A DNA stretch of 64,000 nt from Erwinia sp. SLM-02 (GTDB lineage Bacteria; Pseudomonadota; Gammaproteobacteria; Enterobacterales; Enterobacteriaceae). This document shows positions 8,959-16,993 of this stretch, piece by piece. The stretch lies in the NCBI RefSeq assembly GCF_037450285.1, contig NZ_JAQISN010000001.1, positions 1,302,001 to 1,366,000 of the forward strand, written 5' to 3'. The notes below the pieces were generated by a model, which saw nothing but the letters and a program-made list of their open reading frames with translations, searched no databases and was not told the DNA's origin. Positions within the stretch are counted from its first letter, which is position 1; the number at the start of each line of letters is the position of its first letter. Made by a program: the position numbers and the translations under genes.

Positions 8959-10119
8959 TTATGTCGTCGTTTCTGCAATCCACTCCGGTATTTTTGCTTC
9001 CAGCTCCAGGCGGGTTTTAAATCCGCCGTCATCAATCGTGTGGCTTACACGCGATAATACCCAGTCCTGATTATCGATCTCGGTCTTAAACCCGGATACC
9101 GTGCCGTGCATCTCCGGATACAGGTCGGCCCGGCCAGCAGCCAGGGTCAGCGAAAATTCTGCCGCACCGCGTTTGAGCTGTTGCCATTTCGCAGCAGCTG
9201 CACGGCGGGCCGCTGTTTCATTGCTGTACGTCGAGCGCAGCACAAATAAATTCCCGTCTTCACCGGCAATATAATCCCCCTCACGGCTGCTGCTTTTTGC
9301 GGGCTTTTCAGGCTTCGGCTTTGATGCGCGCTTTTTCACGGTGACGGCTTTCTTTTTGCCAAAATCCAGATCCAGCCAGTTCGCCTGCACGCCGGTGTAA
9401 GCGTCCCGATCCGCAATACGGAATGAGTGCCGGTCGCCGCTTGAACGCGTCAGCGCAAATTGCGGGAGGGCGATGCCCCGCGCACTGATGCCGCCGCCGG
9501 GAAGGATAAACAGCAACGCGCCGTTCTTCACCGTTGCAATGGCTCCCAGCAGCTCCGCCATGCGTGTCAGGAATGACATATCACTTTCCTGTGTCTGGTC
9601 GGCGTGGTCGATTTCGGCTTTCATCAGCTGTTCGGAAATCACAGGTGTTAGCTTGTAGCGCCTGGCTATCGCAGACACGATGCGCTCAACGGTGACGTCA
9701 TGCCATGACACCTCACGCTTGACGTTAAATTCATCCCGAAAATCGGCACTGCGGGCGGTAATGTCGATCCTGTCCGGCGGCCCTGAATACGCCACCTCGT
9801 CAACGGTGTAAACTCCTTTGTAAACCAGCGGTTCGCCAGTCCAGCCAAGTGACAGGGACAGCTCAGCACCGCGCGGCGGCAGCTCCAGCTTACCGTCCGT
9901 GTCATCAATCGAAATAGTCAGTTCGTCGGCTTCAAAGCCGCGATTGTCGGTCAGCTCCAGCGAGATGACGCGCGGGTCCAGTTGCGTCAGCGCTTTACCG
10001 CCCATCATGACGCTGAATGCGGGTACCCGTGACAGGCTGTCCTGATACTCCCGCAGGTTCTTCATGCCGTCATCCAGCAGCGTTTTCGCCTTGCCTATCG
10101 TGTCTGTCGTCAGCGCCAT
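8959..10119 (-). CDS. D: Tail protein gpD
   Basis: A 386-residue homologue of P2 gpD (387), a baseplate-hub type protein also called late control protein D. Family hallmarks are LTDNRGFEADELTISIDDTDGKL and the C-terminal WVLSRVSHTIDDGGF stretch. The start at 10119 follows GGAGGAACGAAA, a good ribosome site. The open frame runs 58 codons further upstream but without a credible start. D keeps the normal late orientation, yet its usual upstream neighbour U is now 5 kb away on the other strand because of the inversion, so D has lost the FI-U transcript that normally reads into it. Confidence 0.94.
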   Translation of the reverse strand: MALTTDTIGKAKTLLDDGMKNLREYQDSLSRVPAFSVMMGGKALTQLDPRVISLELTDNRGFEADELTISIDDTDGKLELPPRGAELSLSLGWTGEPLVYKGVYTVDEVAYSGPPDRIDITARSADFRDEFNVKREVSWHDVTVERIVSAIARRYKLTPVISEQLMKAEIDHADQTQESDMSFLTRMAELLGAIATVKNGALLFILPGGGISARGIALPQFALTRSSGDRHSFRIADRDAYTGVQANWLDLDFGKKKAVTVKKRASKPKPEKPAKSSSREGDYIAGEDGNLFVLRSTYSNETAARRAAAAKWQQLKRGAAEFSLTLAAGRADLYPEMHGTVSGFKTEIDNQDWVLSRVSHTIDDGGFKTRLELEAKIPEWIAETTT

Positions 10120-10177
10120 TTTCGTTCCTCCGGCGCTGATGTTTTCATGCGCGCGCGATGGCGGAAACTGCCCGTTG

Positions 10178-10197
10178 TTGTCGGCGTCTTGCAACAA
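10178..10197. promoter_or_regulatory. Ogr-binding box between D and FI
   Basis: TTGT (10178-10181), 12 bases, ACAA (10194-10197) fits the P2 late-promoter activator site TTGT-N12-ACAA exactly. It is centred about 85 bases before the FI start, so an initiation point 55 bases downstream would lie near 10243. The box is symmetric, and D starts 68 bases away on the other side, so it might serve both directions. Confidence 0.75.
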
Positions 10198-10272
10198 CCG
10201 CCAGTGCGTGTCCGGGGCGCGTAATTCAGCGAACATCATCCCCGAACTCAACAAACATGATGGCGGTACAGT

Positions 10273-11454
10273 ATGACCGACAACTTTTTCCACGGGGCAC
10301 GCGTCCAGGAAAACACCGACCTCCAGACGGCAATCAATGACATTGATTCAACCGTTATTGGCCTGGTCGCTGTTGCCGACGACGCTGACCCGTTAGCTTT
10401 TCCACTTAATACGCCGGTGCTGGTCACGCGGGTTATCAGCGTACTCGGCAAGGCCGGTAAAACCGGTTCGCTGTACAAATCACTGAAGGCGATTTCCGAC
10501 CAGGTCAGCACCCGCGTAATTGTGGTGCGCGTGGCAGCAGCCGGAACGGCTGACGGTGCGCCAACGCAGTCACAGCTGATTATCGGCGGGACGCAGGCAG
10601 ATGGCAGCTACACCGGGATGTTTGCGCTGCTGACTGCGGAGCAGAAAACCGGTTATCGCCCGCGTATTCTTGGCGTGCCGGAGTACGACACTGAAGAAGT
10701 GACCGCACAGCTGCGTGTTATCGCGAAGCAGCTGCGGGCATTCTCTTACAGCTACTGCGACGGCTGCGAAACCATTGCGGAGGCCAAAACCTACCGCGAA
10801 ACGTTCGCAGAGCGTGAAGGTATGCTTATCTGGCCGAACTTCATCGCCTTTAACCCGCAGACAGGCGTTAACGAAGTGTTCCCGGCGGTAGCCTATGCAC
10901 TCGGCCTGCGTGCGCTGATTGACAGTGAACAGGGCTGGCATAAGTCGCTGTCCAACGTGGCGGTTAAAAACGTGCTGGGGATTTCGAAGGACGTGTTCTG
11001 GGCGTTGCAGGCGGAAGACTCCGACGCCAACGAGCTCAACGCGCATGAGATCACCACGCTGATTAAGCGTGACGGGTTCCGCTTCTGGGGCAACCGCAGT
11101 ACAGACACCGAAGAGTACATTTTCGAAGTGTACACGCGAACCGCGCAGATCCTGGCTGACACCATCGCAGAGGCTCAATTCACCACGGTTGATACGCCGC
11201 TGACACCAGCTAACGTCAAAGACGTGGTAAGCGGCATCAATGCCAAACTTCAGGCACTGGTGACCGCCGGTAAGCTGATTGGCGCGGCGTGCTGGTTTGA
11301 TATCGTCGATAACCCGACTACCGGCATTCGCCAGGGTAAAGCGGTGGTGCGTTACAACTACAGCCCGGTACCGCCGCTGGAAGATCTGACGATGATCCAG
11401 ACCTTCACCGATGTGTATTACGAAGCGGCGTTTGCGTCGCTTGGGAGCGCGTAA
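10273..11454 (+). CDS. FI: Tail sheath protein gpFI
   Basis: A 393-residue contractile tail sheath protein, homologous to P2 FI (396). Conserved stretches include RDGFRFWGNRSTDTEEYIFEVYTRTAQILADTIAEA and the C-terminal YNYSPVPPLEDLTM. It is the first gene of an inverted five-gene tail block reading on the plus strand, whereas all other late genes from O to ogr are on the minus strand. The ribosome site is weak (GGCGG). FII follows immediately. Confidence 0.97.
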   Translation: MTDNFFHGARVQENTDLQTAINDIDSTVIGLVAVADDADPLAFPLNTPVLVTRVISVLGKAGKTGSLYKSLKAISDQVSTRVIVVRVAAAGTADGAPTQSQLIIGGTQADGSYTGMFALLTAEQKTGYRPRILGVPEYDTEEVTAQLRVIAKQLRAFSYSYCDGCETIAEAKTYRETFAEREGMLIWPNFIAFNPQTGVNEVFPAVAYALGLRALIDSEQGWHKSLSNVAVKNVLGISKDVFWALQAEDSDANELNAHEITTLIKRDGFRFWGNRSTDTEEYIFEVYTRTAQILADTIAEAQFTTVDTPLTPANVKDVVSGINAKLQALVTAGKLIGAACWFDIVDNPTTGIRQGKAVVRYNYSPVPPLEDLTMIQTFTDVYYEAAFASLGSA

Positions 11455-11970
11455 ATGGCTATTCCAAAAAAACTCCGCCTGTTCACGCTGTTTGTCGATG
11501 GCACTAACCATATCGGCAAGATCCCCAGTGTTAACCTGCCGAAAATCACCCGTAAAACGGAAGGCTATCAGGGCGGCGGCATGCTCGGCGAGGTGGCGGT
11601 CGATCTCGGCCTGGATTCCGGGGCGCTGGATGCGTCAATGATTGTCGGCGGCGTTGAGCAGGAGCTTATCCTCAAGTACGGCGGTGATATTGACGGGATG
11701 CGCCTGCGCTTTGTCGGTGAAATCTACAGTGGTGGCACCAGTTCACTGCTTGAGGTTGAAATGCGTGGACGCATCACGGAAATCGATCCGGGTGATTCGA
11801 AGCAGGGTGATGACACTAATCACACCTACGCGATCAAAAACACCTACTACAAGCTGTCCGTGGATGATAAGCCGCTGCTGGAAATCGACCTGCTGAACTT
11901 TATCTATAAGCGCAACGGCGAAAACCTGTACCCGGATCGCATTACCTCTGCGCTGGGCCTCGGCAGCTGA
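11455..11970 (+). CDS. FII: Tail tube protein gpFII
   Basis: 171 residues, homologous to P2 FII (172), which forms the inner tail tube through which DNA passes. Typical segments are NLPKITRKTEGYQGGGMLGEV and LEIDLLNFIYKRNGENL. It starts directly after the FI stop codon, so translation is probably coupled. Confidence 0.96.
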   Translation: MAIPKKLRLFTLFVDGTNHIGKIPSVNLPKITRKTEGYQGGGMLGEVAVDLGLDSGALDASMIVGGVEQELILKYGGDIDGMRLRFVGEIYSGGTSSLLEVEMRGRITEIDPGDSKQGDDTNHTYAIKNTYYKLSVDDKPLLEIDLLNFIYKRNGENLYPDRITSALGLGS

Positions 11971-12023
11971 TAACCCCCTTAATTTAACCCTTATGGCGGC
12001 CTGCGGGCCGCCCGGAGAATACT

Positions 12024-12323
12024 ATGTCCGTAACGCTGAATACCCCGATTGTTCGTGGCGACCAGATCATTACCAGCATCACCATCAATGACACTATCAA
12101 GCAGGCAGGCTCCCTGCGCGGTCTGCGCCTGGTGGATGTACTGAACTTTGATTACACCGCTGTTTCCACGCTGCTGACCCGTGTTGCCACACCGACGCTC
12201 ACCGCTGCGGATATTGCTTCGCTTGAAACCGGTGACTTCGTGACGCTGTGCGAAGAAATCACGCCTTTTTTGACGAAAGCGGAGCCGTCAGCATCGAGCA
12301 CGGCGGCAGCGGCGAAAAAGTAA
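12024..12323 (+). CDS. E: Tail protein gpE
   Basis: A 99-residue zero-frame product of the E gene, equivalent to P2 gpE (91) and to lambda G as a tape-measure chaperone. It has a good ribosome site (CGGAGAA). The slippery site at codons 81-83 diverts some ribosomes into E'. Confidence 0.92.
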   Translation: MSVTLNTPIVRGDQIITSITINDTIKQAGSLRGLRLVDVLNFDYTAVSTLLTRVATPTLTAADIASLETGDFVTLCEEITPFLTKAEPSASSTAAAAKK

Positions 12324-12493
12324 GAGAAGCGCGTTTTTCCGATGTCGACGACCTGATCGCCGACATCGCGGTTATTTTTCACTGGCCGCCCTCTGCCATG
12401 TACGGCATGGAGTTGCGCGAACTGATGACCTGGCGCGAACGGGCGGCCATCAGAAGCGGCAACAACGAGGAGGATGACGACGATGGATCTTAG
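12024..12493 (+). CDS. gpE+E' frameshift fusion
   Basis: P2-like phages make a second product by a -1 frameshift on T TTT TTG. The same heptamer is at 12266-12272, in the right phase (CCT TTT TTG). Slippage reads on through GAC GAA AGC to a stop at 12493, giving about 156 residues. The E' part (DESGAVSIEHGG... to the acidic EEDDDDGS) has the IFHWPPSAMYGMELRELMTWRERA core expected of these tail assembly chaperones. The fusion overlaps the start of T. Confidence 0.88.
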
Positions 12494-15227
12494 TATTCGC
12501 GTTGCGTTCAGTGCAATTGACAGGCTATCCCGCCCCGTAAATGCGGCCAGCGCTGCTGCTGGCCGTCTTTCTGAATCACTCAAATCGACACAGAACGCCG
12601 TCAGAGAGGTGGAGCGCCAGTCCGTGGCGTTTAACCGGCTGCGCGACAACGTCCAGAAAACCTCCCGCAAAATTGATGAAACCAGCGCCACGCTGGAGGG
12701 GTTGCAGCGGGCACAGCAGTCCGGCGTAGCATTGACGGATAAACAGCGTCGGCAGATGACGAATCTGGCGGCGCAGCTGGACAGGCTCAAGGCTAAGCGT
12801 GATTCCGAGGTAAACGGCCTGCGGCTGGCCTCCGAAGCACTGCGCCGCCACGGCGTGTCCCTGGCTGGCGGCGTGGCGACAACAGAAAGCGCACGACGAC
12901 GGCTGGAGCAGTTTAACCAGACTCTGGAACGGGAGCGACGACAGCTGGCCGCCGTGACGCAGGCGCGGCAGCGCTATGACCGTGCGCAGCAGGTGGCAGG
13001 GAAAATGCGCGGTGCTGGCGCGATGGCCGTGGCCGGTGCTGCTGGCGCGGGTTATCTGGGCGCACGCCTGATGGCACCGGAAGTGGAAACACAGCAGCAT
13101 GCTTCCGTCATTGCCGCACAGAATGGCGAGGGTACCGCAGGTGCCGGGCGTTATTCGGGCATCATTCAGAGCCTGAGCAGTTCCGGCGTCAGTAATGACC
13201 TAAACCGCATTGCGGAGTCTGTTGCAGCAGTTCGCAGCACGCTGGGTGCGCTGGGCGACGTGGGCGACGACGAGCTGACGCGCATATCGCGCAAAGCGAT
13301 GGATATGCAGAAAGTTTTCGGCGGGGATATGACCGAAAATATCCAGATGGCCGGGATCATGATGAAAAACGGCCTCGCGCGTAACAGCGATGAAGCGATG
13401 GACCTGATCACCGCAGGCATGCAGCGTGTTTCAACGCAGATGCGCGGTGAACTACCGGAAATCCTGCACGAATATTCCACGCACTTTCGCAATATGGGTT
13501 TTACCGGCGCAGAGGCGATGTCGCTGCTGGTCAATATGTCCAAACAGGGCAAGTTTGCGCTGGATAAAACCGGGGATGCGATCAAAGAGTTCTCGATCCG
13601 TGGCTCCGATATGTCAAAGAACAGCGTCGCAGCCTATGAAGAACTCGGGCTTAACGCAGCCGCCATGTCATCCTCGATCGCGAAAGGGGGTGACAGTGCG
13701 CGTGCGGCGATGCAGAAGACAGCGCAGGGGCTGCTGAAGATTCAGGACCCGGCCACGCGGGCCAATGCGGCTATTTCGCTGTTCGGCACACCGATTGAAG
13801 ATCTTTCCGTAGACCAGATCCCGGCGTTCCTTTCTGCCCTGGCAAACGTGTCTGATCAGATGGGTGATACGCGTGGGAGTGCCGATAAAGTTGGCGATAC
13901 GCTGCGCGATAATCTGGCCGGTGATATTGGCAAGCTGGGTGGCGCTTTTAACGGCCTGCGCACCGGTGCGATGGCCAGTCTGGACGGCATGCTCAGGCAG
14001 CTTGTGCAGGGCATTACATCAGCCGTTACCAGCATGCAGGGCTGGATGAAAGAGCACCCGCAGCTGACGCAGGGGCTGCTGATTGCTGCAGGAGCGCTGA
14101 CGGCGCTGGTTGGCGTCATCGGCATTGCCAGTCTGGCCGCATCGTTCATCCTCGGCCCGTTTGCAAAGCTGAAGCTGGCTATCGGCATGATGGGGCTGTC
14201 CAGCGTGACGGCAGGCACCAACATTGCAACGCTCAACCTGACACTGACCGGCCTGCGCACCATTCTGGCCGGGCTGTTGGGCGTTCCAGGGCTGATTGCC
14301 GCTGCGTTTATCGCTGCCGGTCTGCTTATCTGGAAATACTGGGAGCCGATAAAGGCATTCTTTGGTGGATTCTTTGCTGGAGTCTGGCAGGCGCTTGCGC
14401 CGGTCAGGGACGCACTGGCCCCGTTTGCGCCGATATTTTCAGCCATTGGTGATGCGATAAAAACCGCATGGGAGTGGTTCAAGGAGCTACTCACCCCGAT
14501 GGAGGCCAGCAAAGAAACCCTGGATAAATGCGCCAGTGCCGGTGAGACGTTCGGTAATGTCATCGGTGGTGCTTTGCAGCTGGTGCTAACCCCCGCAAAG
14601 ATCCTGCTGGATACGCTGGGCTGGATTCTGGAAAAACTGGGTGTATTGCCAGACGAGGCGGAGCGCGCCCGCAGGCGAATTGAAGAGGCTCAGGCGTCAG
14701 CAACATTGCAGGGAAGGATCGCACTTCTTCAGGGGGATTTAGCTGTTGTTAACCCGAAGAAGCCTGACGGAACGCCTGAATTTGTTGGCCCTCTACAGCC
14801 GCCGGGCGGTGTCCTGACCGGGACAAATTCTGGCGCGACAAAGAACCTCAGCAAGATAGCCGACAACACGAAAGCCACGGCAGATAACACGAAGAAAGTC
14901 GGCCCCGGCGACATTGTGTTTAAGAATCTGCCGCAGGCGCTGGCGCTGCGTGGGGCTTATCAGGAAGCCCGCGTTATTCCGCAGCCCGTACCGCGTGTTT
15001 CAGCGGTGGCGGGCGGTGGCATTCTGTATGTACCGGTTGCCACACAACGATCTGAGAATACCCCTGTTTATGCGGCATCAGCTGGCATGCCAGATGTGCA
15101 TATCCATTTCCATGATGTCGGAAAATATACACAGCAGGAGCTGGAAAACATGATGCGCAAGATTATGCGCGAAGAGGTGGCCAGCACGCGCAGATCTAAC
15201 CGTGGTTCTTTCCGTGACAGGGAATAA
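12483..15227 (+). CDS. T: Tail tape measure protein gpT
   Basis: A 914-residue protein that sets tail length and is extruded at infection. It has an N-terminal coiled coil (about 15-170, rich in Q, R and E), a TP901-type core (MEVETQQHASVIAAQ to SLFGTPIEDLS), a hydrophobic segment (about 535-660, several membrane-length stretches such as GLLIAAGALTALVGVIGIASLAA) and a flexible C-terminal tail. The ATG at 12483 has GAGGAGGA at ideal distance; an ATG three codons earlier sits on top of that ribosome site. It overlaps the end of E'. Confidence 0.94.
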   Translation: MDLSIRVAFSAIDRLSRPVNAASAAAGRLSESLKSTQNAVREVERQSVAFNRLRDNVQKTSRKIDETSATLEGLQRAQQSGVALTDKQRRQMTNLAAQLDRLKAKRDSEVNGLRLASEALRRHGVSLAGGVATTESARRRLEQFNQTLERERRQLAAVTQARQRYDRAQQVAGKMRGAGAMAVAGAAGAGYLGARLMAPEVETQQHASVIAAQNGEGTAGAGRYSGIIQSLSSSGVSNDLNRIAESVAAVRSTLGALGDVGDDELTRISRKAMDMQKVFGGDMTENIQMAGIMMKNGLARNSDEAMDLITAGMQRVSTQMRGELPEILHEYSTHFRNMGFTGAEAMSLLVNMSKQGKFALDKTGDAIKEFSIRGSDMSKNSVAAYEELGLNAAAMSSSIAKGGDSARAAMQKTAQGLLKIQDPATRANAAISLFGTPIEDLSVDQIPAFLSALANVSDQMGDTRGSADKVGDTLRDNLAGDIGKLGGAFNGLRTGAMASLDGMLRQLVQGITSAVTSMQGWMKEHPQLTQGLLIAAGALTALVGVIGIASLAASFILGPFAKLKLAIGMMGLSSVTAGTNIATLNLTLTGLRTILAGLLGVPGLIAAAFIAAGLLIWKYWEPIKAFFGGFFAGVWQALAPVRDALAPFAPIFSAIGDAIKTAWEWFKELLTPMEASKETLDKCASAGETFGNVIGGALQLVLTPAKILLDTLGWILEKLGVLPDEAERARRRIEEAQASATLQGRIALLQGDLAVVNPKKPDGTPEFVGPLQPPGGVLTGTNSGATKNLSKIADNTKATADNTKKVGPGDIVFKNLPQALALRGAYQEARVIPQPVPRVSAVAGGGILYVPVATQRSENTPVYAASAGMPDVHIHFHDVGKYTQQELENMMRKIMREEVASTRRSNRGSFRDRE

Positions 15228-15239
15228 GGGGATGATTTT

Positions 15240-15725
15240 ATGATGATGGTTTACGGGATGTTCGTCTTTACGCTGCGCACGGTGCCCTATCAAGCTTTGC
15301 AGCATTCGCAGGCCTGGCGGCACGTTAAAAACGACAGGGTGAATGCCTCGGCAGGCTGGCAGTACATCGGCCCCGGTGACGACACGGTCACTCTGCAAGG
15401 GGTGCTTTATCCTGAAATCACCGGCGGCAACCTGTCACTGGCTGCGCTGAACAGTATCGGCTTTGCCGGTCGTCCGTGGCCGCTTATTGAGGGAACGGGG
15501 CGCATTTACGGCATGTACGTCATGACGGCGCTGGAGCGGGGGAAGTCGGAGTTCGACCGTTACGGGAACCCGAAGAAAATAGAGTTTACTCTGAGTCTCA
15601 GTCGTGTTGACGCCGACTTCCGTGAAAAGCTGCAATCTTCATCCGTCAGTGACGTGCTGAACGATCTGAAAACCAGCGCGATGAAAGCCGTTAACTCGGT
15701 ATCCGATTCGATTAACATTTTTTAG
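15240..15725 (+). CDS. U: Tail protein gpU
   Basis: 161 residues, homologous to P2 U (159), a tail-terminator type protein. Hallmarks are GVLYPEITGGNLSL, GRPWPLIEGTGRIYGMYV and KIEFTLSLSRVD. It is the last gene of the inverted block. In P2 the next gene is D in the same direction; here the next gene is arsH, converging on it. Confidence 0.94.
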   Translation: MMMVYGMFVFTLRTVPYQALQHSQAWRHVKNDRVNASAGWQYIGPGDDTVTLQGVLYPEITGGNLSLAALNSIGFAGRPWPLIEGTGRIYGMYVMTALERGKSEFDRYGNPKKIEFTLSLSRVDADFREKLQSSSVSDVLNDLKTSAMKAVNSVSDSINIF

Positions 15726-15750
15726 CTAAGACTTGACCCGACAAATCTAC

Positions 15751-15790
15751 GGCACAGAGCTGAATCTAATTTGACAGGCAGCTCTGTGCC
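15751..15790. repeat. Perfect 12-bp inverted repeat after U
   Basis: GGCACAGAGCTG (15751-15762) and CAGCTCTGTGCC (15779-15790), separated by 16 bases. There is no T run on either side, so it is not a classical terminator. It could slow transcription between the convergent U and arsH, or be a protein site left from a rearrangement. Confidence 0.6.
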
Positions 15791-15842
15791 AGAAGCGGAC
15801 GTTGTTGAGTTCACACAGTAGGAATTCATGAAAACAGGAACG

Positions 15843-16541
15843 TCATATTTTGTCTTGATTAACGCGGGATGAAAGCTCCTCATGGCTCTCTTTTCGTTCA
15901 CTGTAGCGATCGGCAAGGTAACCGGTCTGTCCCTTGAGTATGAGGGTGATTTTAAACAACTCTTCGGCGACATCGACGATACGATCATACCAGGACGAGG
16001 GTTTCATTCTCCCGTTCTCATCAAATTCCTGCCATGCTTTGGCCACTGAAGACTGGTTGGGGATCGTAAACATCCGCATCCAGCGTCCCAGAATTCGCAT
16101 CTGGTTCACGGCGTTGAAAGATTGCGAACCGCCGCATACCTGCATGACCGCCAGAGTTTTTCCTTGGGATGGGCGAACGGCCCCTTCGCTTAAGGGAATC
16201 CAGTCGATTTGTGCCTTCATCACGGCACTCATTGCCCCATGCCGCTCCGGGGAACTCCACACCATTCCGTCACACCACCTGACCAACCCGCGCAACTCGG
16301 TGACTTTTGGGTGCGTATCCGGGGCGTCATCCGGCAGGGGTAAACCTGAAGGGTTAAACAATCTGACCTCCGCTCCCATCGCCTCCAGCAGGCGACCTGC
16401 TTCCTCTGCTGTAAAACGACTGTAAGAACGCTCTCTTACCGAGCCATACAGAATCAGAATGCGTGGCGGCTCATGGAGCTGCAGACGTTCAGCAATATGC
16501 TGATCGAAGCAATCAGCGTTCAGGGCAGGAAAGTGCTCCAT
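15843..16541 (-). CDS. arsH: Arsenical resistance flavoprotein ArsH
   Basis: A 232-residue NADPH-dependent FMN reductase of the ArsH family, which oxidises trivalent methyl and aromatic arsenicals. The flavodoxin-like FMN loop LYGSVRERSYSRFTAEEAGRLL and the motifs WSSPERHGAMSAVMKAQIDWIP and VCGGSQSFNAVNQMR are diagnostic. The ATG at 16541 has GAAGGAG seven bases upstream; an in-frame upstream ATG at 16583 would overlap the arsR promoter. It is divergent from arsRBC. Its stop codon abuts the presumed inversion junction at 15842. Confidence 0.94.
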   Translation of the reverse strand: MEHFPALNADCFDQHIAERLQLHEPPRILILYGSVRERSYSRFTAEEAGRLLEAMGAEVRLFNPSGLPLPDDAPDTHPKVTELRGLVRWCDGMVWSSPERHGAMSAVMKAQIDWIPLSEGAVRPSQGKTLAVMQVCGGSQSFNAVNQMRILGRWMRMFTIPNQSSVAKAWQEFDENGRMKPSSWYDRIVDVAEELFKITLILKGQTGYLADRYSERKESHEELSSRVNQDKI

Positions 16542-16582
16542 TTTTTCTCCTTCGGGTGGCTCTGGTGATTTCAAAATAAACA

Positions 16583-16610
16583 CATATGATTTAACGTATA
16601 TGTATACTAA
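16583..16610. promoter_or_regulatory. ars promoter region with probable ArsR site
   Basis: CATAT (16583-16587) and ATATG (16598-16602) form an imperfect palindrome with a -10-like TATACT just after. It lies 18 bases before arsR and between the divergent arsH and arsRBC units, where ArsR autorepression is expected. A second AT-rich stretch of similar look (ACACATAAGCATATATAA) occurs between arsR and arsB. Confidence 0.5.
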
Positions 16611-16627
16611 AGGGAATGGAGTAATAA

Positions 16628-16948
16628 ATGCTACAGCCTGTTCAGCTTTTTAAGATCCTGTCGGATGAAACCCGGCTCGCAATTATCATGCTTCTCCGGG
16701 AATCGGGCGAACTGTGCGTATGCGATATATGTGCGGCTACCACTGAATCACAGCCTAAAATTTCCCGTCACATGGCTATCCTGCGTGAGGCTGAACTGGT
16801 ACTGGACCGTCGGGAAGGGAAATGGATTCACTATCGTCTCTCACCGCACATGCCCGCATGGGCAGGCGAGACGATAACGACGGCATGGCACTGCCTGCGC
16901 GATGATGTGCGAGAACGACTGGAAAAATCCGCATGTACTTCTTGCTGA
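16628..16948 (+). CDS. arsR: Arsenite-responsive repressor ArsR
   Basis: A 106-residue winged-helix repressor of the ArsR/SmtB family. The metalloid site ELCVCDIC (C30, C32, C35) is the same as in plasmid R773 ArsR, and the recognition helix region is QPKISRHMAILREAELV. Binding of As(III) to the three Cys releases it from the promoter. The C-terminus ends CTSC, two further Cys that might add to metalloid sensing. Confidence 0.96.
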   Translation: MLQPVQLFKILSDETRLAIIMLLRESGELCVCDICAATTESQPKISRHMAILREAELVLDRREGKWIHYRLSPHMPAWAGETITTAWHCLRDDVRERLEKSACTSC

Positions 16949-16993
16949 CAAGCTTTATCACATACACATAAGCATATATAAAGGAGTCTGAAA

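Noticed and set aside
10120..10293. 58-codon upstream extension of gpD
   Set aside because: It has no ribosome site and is not conserved; it overlaps the FI promoter and FI start.
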